From contig NZ_JBHUOP010000002.1 in assembly GCF_042683685.1 (NCBI RefSeq), forward strand, positions 124,001-188,000: a stretch of DNA of 64,000 nt, given 5' to 3'. The translations under genes were made by a program, and so were the position numbers. The DNA is from Timonella corticicola (GTDB lineage: Bacteria; Actinomycetota; Actinomycetes; Actinomycetales; Cellulomonadaceae). The notes beneath the pieces are model-generated. The model had not been told where the DNA came from, did no database searches, and worked only from the letters and a program-made list of their open reading frames with translations. Below are positions 1 to 8,311 of this stretch, piece after piece (within the stretch, counting starts at the first letter, position 1; every line of letters begins with the position of its first letter).

Positions 1-1109
1 GTTCCCCAATGGACGCTGCCAAGGTCATGTGGCTGCTATACGAGCACCCAGAGATCGAGTTCTCGGACATGAAGGAAAAGTTCTTCGACGTGCGCAAGCG
101 TGCATTCAAGTTCCCTGACCTCGGCGTTCTCGCATCGCTCGTGTGCATCCCCACCACGTCGGGAACAGGTTCGGAGATGACCCCATTCGCGGTCATCTCG
201 GACCCAGAGGCCAACAAGAAGTACCCACTTGCGGACTACGCACTGACCCCAACGGTTGCGATCGTTGACCCAGCGCTGACCTCCATGATGCCGGACTTCC
301 TCGTTGCAGACTCCGGATTCGACGCACTGACCCACGCTACCGAAGCATTTGTTTCCGTGTACGCGTCCGACTTCACCGATGGTCTGTGCCTCCACGCGAT
401 CAAGTTGATCTTCGAGAACATCGTCGCCTCCGTCAAGGGTGGCCCCGGCTCGCAGGACCCCAAGGTTGTCAAGGCGCGCGAGAAGATGCACAACGCTTCC
501 ACCCTCGCCGGTATGGCGTTCGGTAACTCGTTCCTCGGTATCGTGCACGCCATGGCGCACGTCACCGGTTCGTCCTTCCACCTGGTTCACGGTCGCACCA
601 ACGCCACGTACCTGCCACACGTGATTCGCTACAACGGAACCGTGCCGACCAAGTTGACCTCGTGGCCAAAGTACGAGCACTATGTCGCACCGGAACGCTT
701 CCAGGAGATCGCGAAGCACCTGGGCCTGCCAGCATCCACTCCGCAGGAGGGCGTCGAGTCCTACGCGAAGGCAGTTGAAGAGCTGCGCGCAGCGGTTGGC
801 ATCCCGGCTTCGTTCCAGGCGCAGGGCGTCAACGAGGAGGAGTTCATCTCCCGCCTCGACGAGTTGGCCATGGGTGCTTACGAGGACCAGTGTGCTCCAG
901 CCAACCCACGTATGCCGATGATCGATGACATGAAGATGATCATGGAGGCGGCATACTACGGCACCTCGTTCACCGAGGTGAAGGCTCAGCGCAAGGCTGC
1001 CGCTCTCGCTTCGATCGAGTCAGCCAAGAAGGCCGCGTCCTCCGAGGACGTCGAGGCTCCTGCTGAGGTCGAGACGGAACCTGCTGGCCGCTCACGCCGC
1101 AAGAAGTAG
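1..1109 (+). CDS. adhE: Bifunctional acetaldehyde-CoA/alcohol dehydrogenase AdhE, 3' part
   Basis: This is the C-terminal iron-dependent alcohol dehydrogenase half of AdhE, which reduces acetyl-CoA through acetaldehyde to ethanol and regenerates NAD+ in fermentation. The reading frame is open from base 3 and begins SPMDAAKVMW, the middle of the AdhE GGGSPMDAAK motif, so the gene starts outside the window. Recognisable parts are PTTSGTGSEMTPFAVI, the iron-binding stretch GFDALTHATEAFVS, the second metal histidine region GIVHAMAHVTGSSFHLVHGR, and the late CAPANPRMPMI segment. After the usual family end it carries a tail of about 40 residues rich in Ala, Glu and Lys, ending GRSRRKK. A strong terminator follows. 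Confidence in the family is high; full length cannot be judged. Confidence 0.95.
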   Translation, partial: SPMDAAKVMWLLYEHPEIEFSDMKEKFFDVRKRAFKFPDLGVLASLVCIPTTSGTGSEMTPFAVISDPEANKKYPLADYALTPTVAIVDPALTSMMPDFLVADSGFDALTHATEAFVSVYASDFTDGLCLHAIKLIFENIVASVKGGPGSQDPKVVKAREKMHNASTLAGMAFGNSFLGIVHAMAHVTGSSFHLVHGRTNATYLPHVIRYNGTVPTKLTSWPKYEHYVAPERFQEIAKHLGLPASTPQEGVESYAKAVEELRAAVGIPASFQAQGVNEEEFISRLDELAMGAYEDQCAPANPRMPMIDDMKMIMEAAYYGTSFTEVKAQRKAAALASIESAKKAASSEDVEAPAEVETEPAGRSRRKK

Positions 1110-1124
1110 GTTTCAGACAACTGA

Positions 1125-1165
1125 GAGGAGGGCCTGATCCACGTGGATCAGGCCCTCCTCTTTGC
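1125..1165 (+). terminator. Rho-independent terminator of adhE
   Basis: A perfect 16-bp stem (1125-1140 and 1145-1160) with a 4-nt loop is followed by TTTGCT. It lies 16 bases after the adhE stop codon. The T-run is short but the stem is strong. Confidence 0.8.
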
Positions 1166-1275
1166 TGTGGCGGATGGCTCTTAGAGCCTTGCGGTACTGG
1201 TGGTGGGTAGTTTGATCGCCAGGTCAACTGGTTTCTGATCGTAACGCTCACCTGGTACACAAGCCGGTGGGCTAT

Positions 1276-1320
1276 TTTTGGTCCGGGTGCATAGTTTTTA
1301 ACTATGCACCCGGACCAAAA
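1276..1320. repeat. Perfect inverted repeat, 21-bp arms; copy A of a dispersed repeat
   Basis: Arms 1276-1296 and 1300-1320 are exact reverse complements around a TTT loop. The block 1280-1334 aligns without gaps over 55 columns to 10459-10513 and 33598-33652. Shared columns include G-TCC at the start, TTTTA and TGCA in the middle, and CCCA-CGA near the end. It belongs to a dispersed intergenic repeat family rather than being a simple terminator. Confidence 0.8.
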
Positions 1321-1367
1321 CAGACCCATCGACTCGTTGGGAGATTCCACTCAAGGACGAATTCCAC

Positions 1368-1427
1368 TTAACGACGAGTGGGCTGGGACCGCAGGATTAT
1401 CTGCGGTCCCAGCCCACTCGTCGTTAA
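1368..1427. repeat. Perfect inverted repeat, 27-bp arms, 6-nt loop
   Basis: Arms 1368-1394 and 1401-1427 are exact reverse complements around GATTAT. The outer ends read TTAACGACGAGTGGGC, carrying the CGACGAG core that recurs across the window. There is no T-run, so a terminator role is not obvious. Confidence 0.8.
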
Positions 1428-1594
1428 ATAAGCCCTACAGCGCCAAACCGGTGCACGAAACCTCCTCAACTGGTCCGCGTAAGGCGGATCGATGGAGGGC
1501 TTAAACGTTTCGATCAGGCGCTTCGCCTGATCTATCACACTGGTCGGTAACTACGGCACGGCACCTGGTTGGCAATCGGCCTACGCCATCCGGC

Positions 1595-3346
1595 TCAGTA
1601 ACCGGCGGCCTTCATGCCCTTCTCGTATTCCCAGTGCCACGGCTCATAGGTGCGCGATGCCCAGTCTGGGAGAACCCACCCAAACTTTGGAGCATTCTCG
1701 TGCATCCATTCCCATTTAACGGGCGCCTGGTAACTGGAGGGGCACAGGTCCACAGCGAACCCAAAGCCGTGCGGGGAGAGCCCCGGTGAGGCAGCGTAAC
1801 TCCCGCGGGAACGTTTCACAGAGTACTGGTCAGCGAGACTGCGGTAACCACTCACAAGACACATGTCGTGTCCGAATCGAGCGTTGAACGCGTTGTTCAG
1901 TTCCGTCAGCGCAACTGCTGCCTCGGGATTCAGGTTGTATCCCATGACCTTGCACAGTTTGTCCTGCGGGATATTGCCGTTGTCCAAGACGTACCCAACC
2001 GAAGGATCACAGTTGTCGAGGGAACTACGTTCCCCGGCACGGCTTGCGGCGAGGACTGCACGTTCCTCCTCGGTGACCGGCAAGGCGATCGAACTTGGCA
2101 CGGTTTCTCCGCCGCCCACATCGTTGAGGACGGCGAGCGTGCTTGGCCCCTTGAGCGCTGCGAGGTCAACCCCCTCGCCGGCTGTAAAGTTCTCAAACCC
2201 GATTCCCGTGCCACCCGTCAGTAGCGGAACGCCCACGGTTGCAAGGCTCAGAGTCGAGAGGACAGCAGCACGTGGAATCCACCGATTGCGAGGGCCGTGC
2301 CCCGAACCGTGCGAAACCGGGTGTGTGCCACGGGAAAGCGCACCAACTCGCGTTGCTGGCTTGAGGCCCTGGGTTGATGCGCCATAGATCTCGCGGGCAA
2401 ACGGGTCCTCGTCTACGGCAGTTGGTTCAAGCCCGAACGCCTCGCCCGCGAAACCATGCGTCTCCTCGAGTGAGTCGGAAGGTGATGGAATAACAATCGA
2501 GGTGCCGGGAACCACATCGACTCGAGGAACGTCACCGGTGCGGTGAATATCGCACACGGGGGCTTGGGAGTCAACGGGTTCTTCTGCGCGAGCATGCAGA
2601 ACGAGTGGTTCGGGGCCGCGTGGGGCATCGGGGCGTCCCGCTGCTTCGACCCTACGCTCAACCTGAGCGACAACAGCGTTGACCTCCGCCAGAATCGACT
2701 GTAGGTAGTCGTCTGCGGGCTCCGGGCTTGCTGGGGATACGACCGGAGCCGGGGGAACAGAGGCCACGGGTTGAACAACCGCCACAGGTGCCGCAACCAC
2801 TGGCGATGGGACTGCTGGCAACTCGGCGAGAACATCGACTGACTGTTGTTCGTGCGTGGTCTCGGCTGCCTCGTGTTGAAGTGCACGCAACTGGGCGCGG
2901 GTCAGTCCGCCCGCCTCGCGTGGTTTGACCGATTGTCGACTGAGAGCATCGCGTACAACTGATGCCGGAGCGTTGACCTGTCGGGGAGCCGACTGTGGAG
3001 TTTCGCTCTGCACGGGTTCCGCTGCCCCAGTGCGGCGGGCTTCGACCGGGCTGCTCCCGGAATTAAACTGCGCGAGTTCTGCGATTCCGCGCGATAGCCG
3101 CATGTCGCGCCTGGTCAGCGGAGCGGATGAAGCCGGTGGTGGAACAGGTGCGACTGCGGCGCGAGTCTGGGTGATGGAGGCCGGAGTATGAGCGGAGACC
3201 TCACGCAACGCACGGCGCGTCATCGCGGGCGCAGGAGGCGCGGCGACGGATGTGGCGTGAGCGGAGTCGACGAAGGCGTCAGCCGCCACACGACGCGAAC
3301 GCCGGGTGGGCAGCGACGAACTTACGTCCGTTCGCTCGTTCTCCAC
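1595..3346 (-). CDS. Membrane-anchored M15 (VanY-type) D-Ala-D-Ala carboxypeptidase
   Basis: The C-terminal ~130 residues are a zinc peptidase of the M15B/VanY family, which trims the terminal D-alanine from peptidoglycan stem peptides. Visible motifs are SGYRS, the zinc pair in SPHGFGFAVD (about residues 522-531), and EPWHWEY (about 565-571) supplying the catalytic Glu and third zinc His. A single membrane segment (about 355-380, following an Arg-rich stretch) places the peptidase outside the cell. The first ~350 residues are a cytoplasmic, low-complexity Ala/Pro/Val-rich region. I chose the GTG at 3346 because AAGGGAG lies 6 bases upstream; the ATG at 3397 would add 17 residues without such a site. 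The long disordered N-terminus is of unknown role. Confidence 0.85.
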   Translation of the reverse strand: MENERTDVSSSLPTRRSRRVAADAFVDSAHATSVAAPPAPAMTRRALREVSAHTPASITQTRAAVAPVPPPASSAPLTRRDMRLSRGIAELAQFNSGSSPVEARRTGAAEPVQSETPQSAPRQVNAPASVVRDALSRQSVKPREAGGLTRAQLRALQHEAAETTHEQQSVDVLAELPAVPSPVVAAPVAVVQPVASVPPAPVVSPASPEPADDYLQSILAEVNAVVAQVERRVEAAGRPDAPRGPEPLVLHARAEEPVDSQAPVCDIHRTGDVPRVDVVPGTSIVIPSPSDSLEETHGFAGEAFGLEPTAVDEDPFAREIYGASTQGLKPATRVGALSRGTHPVSHGSGHGPRNRWIPRAAVLSTLSLATVGVPLLTGGTGIGFENFTAGEGVDLAALKGPSTLAVLNDVGGGETVPSSIALPVTEEERAVLAASRAGERSSLDNCDPSVGYVLDNGNIPQDKLCKVMGYNLNPEAAVALTELNNAFNARFGHDMCLVSGYRSLADQYSVKRSRGSYAASPGLSPHGFGFAVDLCPSSYQAPVKWEWMHENAPKFGWVLPDWASRTYEPWHWEYEKGMKAAGY

Positions 3347-3765
3347 GTGTTCTCCCTTAAGGACTCCGTCAGATGCGACGCAACGAGCATGGTTCATCTC
3401 GCAGATGTCGCAGGGTAACTGACACTGACCCGGCTAGGTTTCCTTGGCGGAGGAATAGACCCAACCAGCACGATGCCACCTGAATACCTCAAGAAGCATA
3501 TCCAAGTTAAAGGCGTAAACCAACCCTTCCAACTCAAAAATACTAATGGGTGAAATGCCCCATCCGATAAGCCCTAATACCTCACCGCACGTCAAGCCAT
3601 AGACAGCCCGCGGGCAACCACATGATGTCCGCCGAGTGTGTCGTAGGTAACATCTCCATGAACCCTGGCGGCCAGAGCCACAAGGTTTCTGACGTAAGCC
3701 TTGCCCATGCCACTCGGGCCCGGTGCAGGATGAGCCACAGGACCTGCGGTCAGCCGGTCAGTCCA
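3347..3765. other. 419-bp intergenic region, nothing identified
   Basis: The gap lies between two minus-strand genes and must hold the promoter of the VanY-like gene. I see no clear hairpin, repeat or RNA gene. Open frames crossing it are continuations of shadows of the CNNM gene. Confidence 0.4.
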
Positions 3766-4797
3766 TCAACGCTGCATTGCGTCACGGACCTCGCCGATGA
3801 GTTCCTCAAGAATGTCCTCGAGGAAGATGACGCCCACGAGTGTCCCGCTCTCCATGACCCGCGAGAGGTGGGCTCCCGAATGCTGCATGGCTATGAGCAC
3901 ATCTTCGACCTCGTCACCCACGCGGCTCACCGCGAGGGAGCGATAACGGAATCGCTCAACGGGTGCATCGCGCAGTGCCTCCCCCGCGTACAGCACGTCT
4001 TTGAGGTGGATGTAGCCGATCACCTCTTGGCCGCCGGACACAATCGGGAATCTGCTGAATCCAGTTCGCGCCACGAGATGTTCCACCTCGGCGGGCGTGA
4101 ACCCGGGTTCGAGAACAGTGAGATCGGCGGGCCGGATCATGACATCGCCCGCGCTCTTCTCAGAGAACTCAAGTGCGCCGGACAGCAGACCCTGATCGTC
4201 GGAGATGACCCCCTGGGCCTGCGAGTGCTCCACAATGAACTGCACTTCCTCGGCGGTGTACGAGGAAGCCACCTCATCCTTGGGTTCAATTCCAGACCAG
4301 CGTACAAAGTGGTTGGCGAACCAGTTGAGCATGTAGATCAGAGGCTTGACCAGCCGCGCGAACCACACGAGTGGTGGCCCAAACAGCAGCACGGAACGGT
4401 CGGGGTGCGAGACCGACATGTTCTTGGGAACCATCTCCCCGATCACTACGTGCAGGTACACAACGATAACGAGTGCGATCACAAAGGCGAAGGGGTGCAC
4501 GAAGGCATGCGGTACACCCATCGAGTCAAGCAGCGGTTCGATAGAACGGGCTATCGCAGGCTCGGCCACTGACCCCAGTCCGACAGAGCAGACTGTCACA
4601 CCGACCTGGCAGGCAGCAAGCATGAGGGACACATGCTCCATCGCCGAGATCACGGTTTTGGCGCGTACGTTCCCCGCGGCGGCCAGGGGTTCCATCGCGC
4701 TGCGGCGTGCGGACAGGATAGCGAATTCCGCACCCACGAAGAACGCGTTCCCTGCAAGGAGCAGCACACCGATGGCGAGGGCCAGCTCAACGCTCAT
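3766..4797 (-). CDS. CNNM/CorC-like (hemolysin family) membrane protein, second of pair
   Basis: This 343-residue protein has an N-terminal DUF21/CNNM membrane domain (hydrophobic segments near residues 3-23, 54-74 and 96-120, with GEMVPKN after the last) followed by a CBS pair (VMIRPADLTVLEP, FSRFPIV, IGYIHLKDVL). It ends in the VGVIFLEDILEELIGEV signature. Family members are linked to divalent cation, mostly Mg2+, export or homeostasis at the cytoplasmic membrane. It lacks the C-terminal transporter-associated CorC_HlyC domain that its upstream partner carries. Its ATG overlaps the partner's stop codon (TCAT at 4794-4797 on the plus strand), so the two are translationally coupled and probably act together. 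The term hemolysin is historical only. Confidence 0.88.
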   Translation of the reverse strand: MSVELALAIGVLLLAGNAFFVGAEFAILSARRSAMEPLAAAGNVRAKTVISAMEHVSLMLAACQVGVTVCSVGLGSVAEPAIARSIEPLLDSMGVPHAFVHPFAFVIALVIVVYLHVVIGEMVPKNMSVSHPDRSVLLFGPPLVWFARLVKPLIYMLNWFANHFVRWSGIEPKDEVASSYTAEEVQFIVEHSQAQGVISDDQGLLSGALEFSEKSAGDVMIRPADLTVLEPGFTPAEVEHLVARTGFSRFPIVSGGQEVIGYIHLKDVLYAGEALRDAPVERFRYRSLAVSRVGDEVEDVLIAMQHSGAHLSRVMESGTLVGVIFLEDILEELIGEVRDAMQR

Positions 4798-6257
4798 CGC
4801 CGCACCTCCCCTCGGATGGAACGAGACGCGGCAACGCCGTTCTCCAATCGCAGGCGTACCCGTTCGACTCGGCGCCCATCCATCGCCTCGACCCGCAGGG
4901 CGGCAACCCCCGCGGTCTCATGAGACCCGGTCCGCGAGGCTGGAACTCGCACGACGCTGCCCACAACAGGCACTTGTCCGAGTTCGGCCATGATAAGCCC
5001 ACCCAGGGTTTCGTAGTCGTCCGACTGCGGCACCATGATGCCGGTGCGCTCGGTCAGTTCATCTGGGCGGAGCAGACCCGGCAAACCCCAGGTTCCGTCG
5101 TTGGCGAGCAGCACACCGGAGCGGCGAGCATCGTGCTCGTCGGCCACATCGCCCACAAGCTCCTCGATGACGTCCTCAAGGGTCACGATTCCGGCGGTTC
5201 CCCCGTATTCATCGACCACCACGGCCATCTGCTGCCCAAACCCACGCAACTCAACGAGCAGCGCACCCAGGGTGACGGTTTCAGGGACCTGTGGGGCCTC
5301 GTCGACAATGGCCATCGCGGGCACCGTCGCACGCTTGTCATACGGCACGGAGACGGCACGGCGCAGGTGAACGAATCCGAGGATGTCGTCGCGCGATTCG
5401 CCGATGACCGGGAAGCGGGAGTGGCCGGTATCCCGCGCAAAGTCGATGACGTCCTGCGCAGCACTCTCCTTGGAGAGCACCTGCATGCGCATGCGATCCG
5501 TCATGACGTCAGCGGCGGTGAGCTCCTCGAAGTCGACTGCGTTGGTGATGAGTTGCGCAACGGACACGTCAAGGGTGCCCTGTTCCGCGGAACGCTGCAC
5601 CAGAAAAGCCAGTTCACGCGGAGAGCGCGCGCTCGACAACTCTTCCTTGGGTTCAATGCCCATACGCCGCAGGATTGCGTTCGCGCTGCCGTTCAACACG
5701 GAGATGATGGGCTTCGCGGCGATCGTGAACACGCGTTGGATGGGTGCGACCAGACGTGCCGTGCCAAGCGGCGCGCTCAGCGCGAAGTTCTTGGGCACTA
5801 GTTCACCGAACAGCATCGAGAACAGGTTGACCACGATAAACGCAATCGCTCCCGCTATCACACCGGAGAACGCAGCCGTTGCGGGCGAGGCGCCAAACGC
5901 GTCGGAAAGCAGCCGCGCAAGCGCCGGCTGCGCGGTGTAACCCAGCAGAATCGTCGTCAATGTGATGCCCACCTGGGACGACGACAACTCGGTGGACAGG
6001 TGCTTGAGGCTGTTGCGTAGGATGCGGGTACGCCAGTCGGCCTTCTTTCTCATTGCCGACGAGCCGGTGACGTCTCGCGTACTGGTTACGGTCCCAGCGG
6101 CGCCAGCTCCCCTTGAGCCGGGACTGTCTTCCTCCGCATCGTCGTCGTCCCCGAGAGTCGCGGAGTCGATTGTGACGAGCGAGAACTCAGTCGCGACAAA
6201 AACCGCGGTGCCTGCTGTCAGCAGAACACCAAAGATTACGTTGAACCAATCGCCCAC
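4794..6257 (-). CDS. CNNM/CorC-like (hemolysin family) membrane protein, first of pair
   Basis: A 487-residue DUF21/CNNM membrane protein with the full CBS pair (VMTDRMRMQVL, HSRFPVIG, LGFVHLRRAV, VVVDEYGGTAGIVTLEDVIEELVGDVADEHD) and a C-terminal CorC_HlyC-type domain (LPGLLRPDELTERTGI, ETLGGLIMAELGQVP). The likely role is Mg2+ or other divalent cation homeostasis. Between the first membrane helix and the rest of the DUF21 domain sits an insertion of about 40 residues rich in Asp/Glu, Gly and Ala (residues ~35-70). It contains one copy of the window's recurring CGACGAG motif in antisense. The start is GTG at 6257, preceded by GAGGAGGG about 10 bases upstream. It overlaps the downstream paralogue by 4 bases. 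Confidence 0.88.
   Translation of the reverse strand: MGDWFNVIFGVLLTAGTAVFVATEFSLVTIDSATLGDDDDAEEDSPGSRGAGAAGTVTSTRDVTGSSAMRKKADWRTRILRNSLKHLSTELSSSQVGITLTTILLGYTAQPALARLLSDAFGASPATAAFSGVIAGAIAFIVVNLFSMLFGELVPKNFALSAPLGTARLVAPIQRVFTIAAKPIISVLNGSANAILRRMGIEPKEELSSARSPRELAFLVQRSAEQGTLDVSVAQLITNAVDFEELTAADVMTDRMRMQVLSKESAAQDVIDFARDTGHSRFPVIGESRDDILGFVHLRRAVSVPYDKRATVPAMAIVDEAPQVPETVTLGALLVELRGFGQQMAVVVDEYGGTAGIVTLEDVIEELVGDVADEHDARRSGVLLANDGTWGLPGLLRPDELTERTGIMVPQSDDYETLGGLIMAELGQVPVVGSVVRVPASRTGSHETAGVAALRVEAMDGRRVERVRLRLENGVAASRSIRGEVRR
6052..6067 (+). repeat. CGACGAG motif copy inside a coding linker
   Basis: ATTGCCGACGAGCCGG lies in the linker of the CNNM gene. A 19-base string including it is repeated exactly at 24182-24200, inside the linker of the unrelated CpaE/MinD-like gene; both encode T-G-S-S-A-M. 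Confidence 0.6.
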
Positions 6258-6441
6258 GTTGGGACAGCCCTCCTCAGGGGTCTATGGCGCGCTATGCGGT
6301 CCATCCGGCATGGAGCACGCCGGGACGAACACTCAATTTTACGACGATTCACCAACTCCACCCATCTTTATCCGTACTTTCACAGATTGTTTTCAGTGAT
6401 TGCCGAGCGTAAAGGTAGGAAGATGTGCCAAAGTTTGAGGT

Positions 6442-7167
6442 ATGACTATTGGCAATCAATCAACCGACGCTTCGGGACTTGGTGCAACAATCCTGATTAT
6501 CGAGGACGAACCTGCGATCGCAACCGCAATCGCCCAGCGCCTCACCTCCGAGGGCTGGCGCACCGAGGTAGCCCGCGACGGCTTGAGCGGTGTCGACGCG
6601 GCCGCCCGGGTTCGACCTGATGCAGTCGTGTTGGACGTGATGCTTCCGGGGATCGACGGACTTGAGGTATGCCGCCGCATCCAGGCCGACCATCCCGTCC
6701 CCGTGCTGATGCTGACCGCTCGCGATGATGAAACCGACATGCTGATCGGGTTGGGTGTCGGCGCAGACGATTACATGACCAAACCGTTCTCCATGCGTGA
6801 GCTCGTAGCCCGACTCAAGGCCCTGCTCCGCCGCGTTGACCGCGCCGCCCAGGCATCACAGGCCCCGGAGTCCGAGGCCCTCATCACCGTTGGTGACGTT
6901 GTGATCGACCGTGCTCAGCGCCGCGTACACCGCGCCGGCGAGGAGATCCACCTCACCCCCACCGAGTTTGAACTGCTCATCATGCTGGCCAGTTCGCCCA
7001 AGACCGTGCAGACCCGTGAGCATCTCCTTGCCGAGGTCTGGGACTGGGTGGACGCGAGCGGCACCCGCACCGTCGATTCGCACATCAAGGCTCTGCGCCG
7101 CAAGCTTGGATCGGATCTGATCCGCACCGTGCACGGCGTCGGCTACGCTTTCGAGCCACCACAGTAA
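6442..7167 (+). CDS. OmpR-family response regulator
   Basis: This 241-residue protein has a receiver domain (ILIIEDEPAIATAIAQRL at the start, phospho-acceptor Asp in VVLDVMLPGIDG at about residue 67, Lys in DDYMTKPFS at about 114). A C-terminal OmpR/PhoB winged helix follows (LTPTEFELLIMLASSP, VWDWVDASGTRTVDSHIKALRRKLG, VHGVGYAFEP). It would bind DNA when phosphorylated by the kinase starting 3 bases after its stop. The 274 bases between this start and the divergent CNNM gene probably hold both promoters. The ribosome site is weak: GAGG lies almost against the ATG, so the start is only moderately certain. Target genes may include the ABC transporter just downstream. Confidence 0.9.
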   Translation: MTIGNQSTDASGLGATILIIEDEPAIATAIAQRLTSEGWRTEVARDGLSGVDAAARVRPDAVVLDVMLPGIDGLEVCRRIQADHPVPVLMLTARDDETDMLIGLGVGADDYMTKPFSMRELVARLKALLRRVDRAAQASQAPESEALITVGDVVIDRAQRRVHRAGEEIHLTPTEFELLIMLASSPKTVQTREHLLAEVWDWVDASGTRTVDSHIKALRRKLGSDLIRTVHGVGYAFEPPQ

Positions 7168-7169
7168 TC

Positions 7170-8270
7170 GTGCCCGCGCCCGACCCGCACCGTTTAGGCT
7201 CTCGCATTCCATCGCTTCCGGATGTTCGGCCACTCGACCGCGCACGGTCGATGAAGGTCAAGCTCTCGGCCGTGGTGGTCGTGTCGGTGACCCTGTCCGC
7301 GCTGATCACCTGGGTCGGGCTACGCAACGGCCTTGGCCCCACCAAGACGTTTCCCATGGCGATCATCCTGTCGCTCGCGCTGACGCTACCGCTGTCGCGC
7401 GGAATGACCTCTCCCCTGCGTGATATGACGGCGGCGGTGCAGGCGATGGCCTCAGGCGACTATACCCAGCGCGTGCGCGCGACCTCCCGCGATGAGGTCG
7501 GCCAGTTGGCATCGGCCTTCAATTCAATGACCGAGGAGATCGCACAGGCCGACCAGATCAGGCGAGACGTCATTGCCAACGTGTCGCATGAGTTACGCAC
7601 CCCGGTTGCGGCCCTGCACGCGCAGCTCGAGAACCTTGTGGACGGGGTGGTCGATCCCTCCCCCGCAACCTTGAACACAGCGCTCATCCAGACCGAGCGC
7701 CTATCGCGGTTGATCTCCTATCTGCTGGATCTGTCGCGGCTGGAGGCTGGTGCCGCCTCGCTGCACGTAGCCGAGATAGACCTCATAGAGTTCCTCGACG
7801 ACGCGGTGGGTGCCCTCACCATGCTCGATGCGGGTAAGAACATCGATTTCGTCGTGGACGTAGAACCCGAAGACCTCACGATCACGTCTGATCCGGAACG
7901 GCTGCGCCAGATCGTGACGAACCTAGTCCAGAACTCGATCCGCCACTCCCCCTACGGTGGAAAGGTTGCGGTCGTGGCGCGTGAGGAGGGTGAGGAGATC
8001 GTTCTTGAGTTCACGGATGACGGCCCCGGCATCTCCAAGGAAGATCGCGAACGCATCTTTCAACGTTTCACACGTGGTGGCACCAATAATTTCACGGTGA
8101 ATCACCCGACTTCTGGCGGCACGGGCATCGGCTTGGCCATCGTACGCTGGGCCGTGGATCTGCACGGCGGAACCGTGTGCGCGCTCGACTCCGTACACGG
8201 CGCTCGTATCGAGGTGCGTCTTCCCCGAGTCTTCGTGCCACCCGTGCCGGATGACGATCAGATCACATAA
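7170..8270 (+). CDS. Sensor histidine kinase (HAMP-HisKA-HATPase)
   Basis: The kinase has 366 residues from a GTG two bases after the regulator's stop codon. Two hydrophobic segments (about 28-50 and 56-75) are separated by only a handful of residues, so there is almost no extracellular sensor domain and it may sense within the membrane or through a partner. A HAMP domain follows, then the phosphorylated His in NVSHELRTPVAA (about residue 140), the N-box NLVQNSIRHSP, and the G-boxes DDGPGISKEDRERIFQRF and GGTGIGLAIV. An in-frame ATG at 7251 is an alternative start. The short loop and the following ABC transporter recall intramembrane-sensing kinases linked to peptide antibiotic exporters; that link is inference. 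Confidence 0.9.
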   Translation: MPAPDPHRLGSRIPSLPDVRPLDRARSMKVKLSAVVVVSVTLSALITWVGLRNGLGPTKTFPMAIILSLALTLPLSRGMTSPLRDMTAAVQAMASGDYTQRVRATSRDEVGQLASAFNSMTEEIAQADQIRRDVIANVSHELRTPVAALHAQLENLVDGVVDPSPATLNTALIQTERLSRLISYLLDLSRLEAGAASLHVAEIDLIEFLDDAVGALTMLDAGKNIDFVVDVEPEDLTITSDPERLRQIVTNLVQNSIRHSPYGGKVAVVAREEGEEIVLEFTDDGPGISKEDRERIFQRFTRGGTNNFTVNHPTSGGTGIGLAIVRWAVDLHGGTVCALDSVHGARIEVRLPRVFVPPVPDDDQIT

Positions 8271-8311
8271 TAAACTTGTTCTAGTGATTCTATAACTATA
8301 GAGTTGATGTC

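Larger units (their letters stand above)
1110..1594. other. 485-bp intergenic region with three hairpins
   Basis: This gap between convergent genes holds the adhE terminator and two further perfect palindromes (1276-1320 and 1368-1427). I see no convincing gene. The remaining stretch 1428-1594 contains no feature I can name. Confidence 0.6.

Noticed and set aside
3622..4572. 316-codon plus-strand frame opposite the CNNM gene
   Set aside because: Shadow of a well-supported minus-strand gene; no motif and no ribosome site.
8271..8311. TTGTTC and TATAAC strings before the ABC transporter gene as a promoter
   Set aside because: The spacing is about 9 bases, too short for a -35/-10 pair, and the ABC genes may be read through from the two-component operon.
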